Part shown: positions 5,116-7,070 of the stretch, in pieces
Layout: each line of letters starts with the position of its first letter
How positions within the stretch are numbered: position 1 is the stretch's first letter
Assembly (NCBI GenBank): GCA_015222295.1
Contig: JADFUZ010000065.1
Coordinates: 1-7,070, forward strand
Source: Chloroflexota bacterium
GTDB taxonomy: Bacteria; Chloroflexota; Dehalococcoidia; GIF9; AB-539-J10
Direction: 5' to 3'
DNA length: 7,070 bases
The notes under the pieces: generated by a model
Database searches by the model: none
What the model was told of the DNA's origin: nothing
The model's input: only the letters and a program-made list of their open reading frames with translations
Made by a program: the position numbers and the translations under genes

Positions 5116-6585
5116 TCACTCTAGATAGTCCTTGAGTTTTCGGCTTCGGCTGGGGTGGCGCAGTTTTCGCAGGGCTTTGGCTTCGATCTGGCGTATTCTC
5201 TCTCGCGTCACGCTGAATTCCTGGCCGACCTCTTCCAGCGTCCTTGCATGTCCGTCCCGGAGGCCAAATCTGAGCTGCAAAACCCTTTTCTCTCTCGGGG
5301 TGAGTTCGTCAAGCACTCTGTCCAGTTGCTCTTTGAGCAGCTCTTGAGAGGCAACTTCGGCCGGTGCAGGACTGGTCTGATCTTCCACAAAGTCACCCAG
5401 GCGTGTGTCTCCATTTTCACCAATAGGGGTCTCCAGTGATATTGGCTCATGATGAAACAGGTCCATTACCTCCTCTACCCTTACCCCAGTCATGTTCAGG
5501 CGATTGCCGATTTCCTCAAAGCTGGGTTCCCGCTTGAGTTCCTGGCTCAACTGCCGCGTTGTTCGCAACAGCCTGTTCATCGTCTCTACCATGTGCACCG
5601 GAATGCGGATGGTACGGGCCTGGTCTGCTATGGCTCGGGTGATACCCTGTCTGATCCACCAGGTGGCGTAGGTGCTGAATTTGTAACCCTTTCTGTGTCG
5701 AAACTTCTCTACAGCTCGCATAAGGCCAATATTCCCCTCCTGGATGAGGTCAAGGAGGGACATACCGTGTCCGATGTACTTCTTGGCTATGCTGACCACC
5801 AGTCGCAGGTTTGCCTCAGACAGATGTTTGGCGGCCTTCTTGGCCTCAGCTCTTGCCTGCTCGAAGTTGAGCTTGAACTCGGTGTCGTAAGGCTCAAGAC
5901 AGCGTCGGAGCTCGTCGCTAGTGAGGAGAGTCTTCGTTTCCTGCCACGATTTCTCGCGGATGAGAGCCAGGGCCTTTGGCGGCAGTAGGCTGCTGTTCAA
6001 AGAAAGATTTATCAGGGCCTCTTCCGCTGTGGCAGGCGGCTTGCTTATCCTTTCAGCGGCGAGCGTGACTAGGGGCAGCTTTATCTCATTGTCAATCGCA
6101 GCGCGAAATCTCTGATTGCTGAGTGTGTCCTCCAGGATACTGGAATGGTCGACATCTGCGTATTCTCTGACAACTTCGATGATAGGATTGGCTTTAGCCA
6201 GTCGAGAGACTAGATCAAGCACGAGTTCAACGGCTGAAGGATTTCTCTTGTGCTTCCTGGCGTGCGCTTCCTGGAGCTTGGTCAAATGCCTTGCTTGCTC
6301 TATTTTGCTGGAGAGCTCCCTTTCCTGAGAGGCATGAAGAAGGGGTACCTGACCGATTTCCCGAAGATACATGCGAACTGAGTCGTCAGTTATCTCATGG
6401 TCTTCGAATCCTATTTGTGGCTTGGGTTCTTCAGGGATGGCCTGACGGGTACCCTCATCCGCCGTCTCTTCTTCACTGGCGGCGCTGCCGCCCCCAGATT
6501 CCTCTTCTTCCTCGTCCTCGTGGGTGTCTTTCGGCGTGGATTGCTCGTTCACGCCTGGGGCACCATCTCCAATTACGTTTATCAT
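5116..6585 (-). CDS. rpoD: Primary RNA polymerase sigma factor RpoD/SigA
   Basis: This is the housekeeping sigma70 factor that directs RNA polymerase to -35/-10 promoters. The protein has 489 residues. Residues 1-65 are acidic and low in complexity (E/D/S/G-rich at about 20-45) and do not look like region 1.1. Region 1.2 is at about 66-99 (DSVRMYLREIG). An insert of about 145 residues (100-245) follows. Regions 2.1-2.4 lie at about 250-320 with L-R-L-V-V-S-I-A-K-K-Y, D-L-I-Q-E-G-N-I-G-L-M and the -10-reading Y-A-T-W-W-I-R-Q; region 3 at about 327-405; region 4.1 at 415-445; and the region 4.2 helix-turn-helix V-T-R-E-R-I-R-Q-I-E-A-K-A-L (459-472). The ATG directly follows the dnaG stop, with AGAGGA just upstream, so translation is probably coupled. 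It is clearly a group 1 sigma factor. Confidence 0.97.
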   Translation of the reverse strand: MINVIGDGAPGVNEQSTPKDTHEDEEEEESGGGSAASEEETADEGTRQAIPEEPKPQIGFEDHEITDDSVRMYLREIGQVPLLHASQERELSSKIEQARHLTKLQEAHARKHKRNPSAVELVLDLVSRLAKANPIIEVVREYADVDHSSILEDTLSNQRFRAAIDNEIKLPLVTLAAERISKPPATAEEALINLSLNSSLLPPKALALIREKSWQETKTLLTSDELRRCLEPYDTEFKLNFEQARAEAKKAAKHLSEANLRLVVSIAKKYIGHGMSLLDLIQEGNIGLMRAVEKFRHRKGYKFSTYATWWIRQGITRAIADQARTIRIPVHMVETMNRLLRTTRQLSQELKREPSFEEIGNRLNMTGVRVEEVMDLFHHEPISLETPIGENGDTRLGDFVEDQTSPAPAEVASQELLKEQLDRVLDELTPREKRVLQLRFGLRDGHARTLEEVGQEFSVTRERIRQIEAKALRKLRHPSRSRKLKDYLE

Positions 6586-7070
6586 CTATCCTCTCTTCGG
6601 CCTCGTTTTCTGCCCTTGCTTCACAAAGACCTCTTGGAGCTGCTCTCCGGGCTTGATACCATGCTCTTCCAGCTTGGCCAACTCTGCGTCGACTCCCTCC
6701 TCTTCCCTTTCGAGATTCAAGATGGCCTCCATCCTATTTTCCAGGCGTTTGGACAGCATCTCTCGAAGGCGAAGGATGCAGTCAGTTACCGAAAGCCGTC
6801 GTGTTTCTTCCTTGGCTTGGATGTCTGGGGGGAATGTCCTGTCCAGGAGATAGTCTAGATGCTCCAGTAAGCTGGCGTCAAGTTTCCCTCTGAGTTCAGA
6901 GCTATTCTGGAAGCACTCCCACGTGGTGAAGATCTCGCGATTCTCGCTGCTATCGAAATGCTCTGCCGTCAACTCCTTTGCCGTGTGCCGCAGCTCCGGG
7001 AACTGGAGCAGTAACGCCAGGCAGTACTCCTCAACGGGGCTGGATGCGGATTGGCGGGCAAGGCGAGAAA
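6586..7070 (-). CDS. dnaG: DNA primase DnaG, C-terminal part (partial)
   Basis: Only the last 160 or so codons are in the window; the reading frame stays open to the right edge, so the 5' end lies beyond 7070. DnaG makes RNA primers for replication. The visible segment is the C-terminal helicase-interacting region: P-V-E-E-Y-C-L-A-L-L-L-Q-F-P-E-L-R followed by T-A-E-H-F-D-S-S-E-N-R-E-I-F, the typical start of the DnaB-binding helical domain. A helical, charged tail follows (L-E-R-E-E-E-G and onward) and ends in basic R-P-K-R-G. The zinc finger and Toprim catalytic core are outside the window. The stop codon abuts the rpoD ATG, as in the dnaG-rpoD macromolecular-synthesis operon. A TTG at 6972 could be taken as a start, but the conserved sequence upstream shows it is internal. 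Confidence 0.9.
   Translation of the reverse strand, partial: SRLARQSASSPVEEYCLALLLQFPELRHTAKELTAEHFDSSENREIFTTWECFQNSSELRGKLDASLLEHLDYLLDRTFPPDIQAKEETRRLSVTDCILRLREMLSKRLENRMEAILNLEREEEGVDAELAKLEEHGIKPGEQLQEVFVKQGQKTRPKRG

Noticed and set aside
5449..5988. 179-codon open frame on the plus strand inside rpoD
   Set aside because: It is antisense to the conserved region 2/insert part of rpoD, has no recognisable motif, and its composition is that of a reverse-complement shadow.
6852..6881. Minus-strand TTGACG, 18 bases, TAGACT inside dnaG as an rpoD promoter
   Set aside because: Only a moderate match with an 18-base spacer inside a coding region, nearly 270 bases before rpoD; chance matches of this quality are common.

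Overview
The window is 7 kb of compact bacterial chromosome carrying eight protein genes, seven complete and one cut by the right edge. It has no tRNA, rRNA, CRISPR array or mobile element that I can see. Most of it is informational housekeeping: recombination repair (recR, recO), replication priming (dnaG, partial) and the primary sigma factor (rpoD). Gene order and the style of the proteins suggest a Chloroflexota bacterium, possibly Dehalococcoidia. The hints are an RpoD with an acidic N-terminus in place of region 1.1 and a long insert after region 1.2, a linked HIT-domain gene, and an APC permease/UspA/RCK cluster. This assignment is from memory of the families and is tentative.

Layout: positions 21-1399 (+) hold recR and recO, 11 bases apart, whose products work together in RecFOR-type loading of RecA. 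Positions 1396-4532 (+) hold a four-gene transport cassette: a 12-helix APC-superfamily permease, a UspA-fold protein, and two RCK/TrkA-type NAD-binding regulatory proteins. The first RCK protein has only the N-terminal domain; the second has N- and C-terminal domains. A near-consensus housekeeping promoter (TTGACA, 17 bases, TAAAAT) overlaps the recO stop codon and should drive the cassette. A second, weaker candidate overlaps the permease stop and would give a nearly leaderless usp mRNA.

Positions 4588-7070 (-) converge on the cassette. In transcription order they are the 3' end of dnaG, rpoD immediately after it with no spacer, and a HIT-family nucleotide hydrolase/transferase gene. This is a version of the dnaG-rpoD macromolecular-synthesis operon. 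The two convergent blocks are separated by 55 bases, with an 8-bp inverted repeat overlapping the last RCK gene's stop codon.

The most interesting part is the cassette. The permease's first helix has a Y-G-N-V-G-S-S motif close to the Y-G-D-I-G-T-S signature of KUP potassium transporters, and RCK domains are the standard regulators of potassium channels and transporters. My working inference is a ligand-gated potassium or other cation uptake system built on an APC-type permease, rather than the amino-acid permease a routine annotation would call. The rest of the window looks ordinary.
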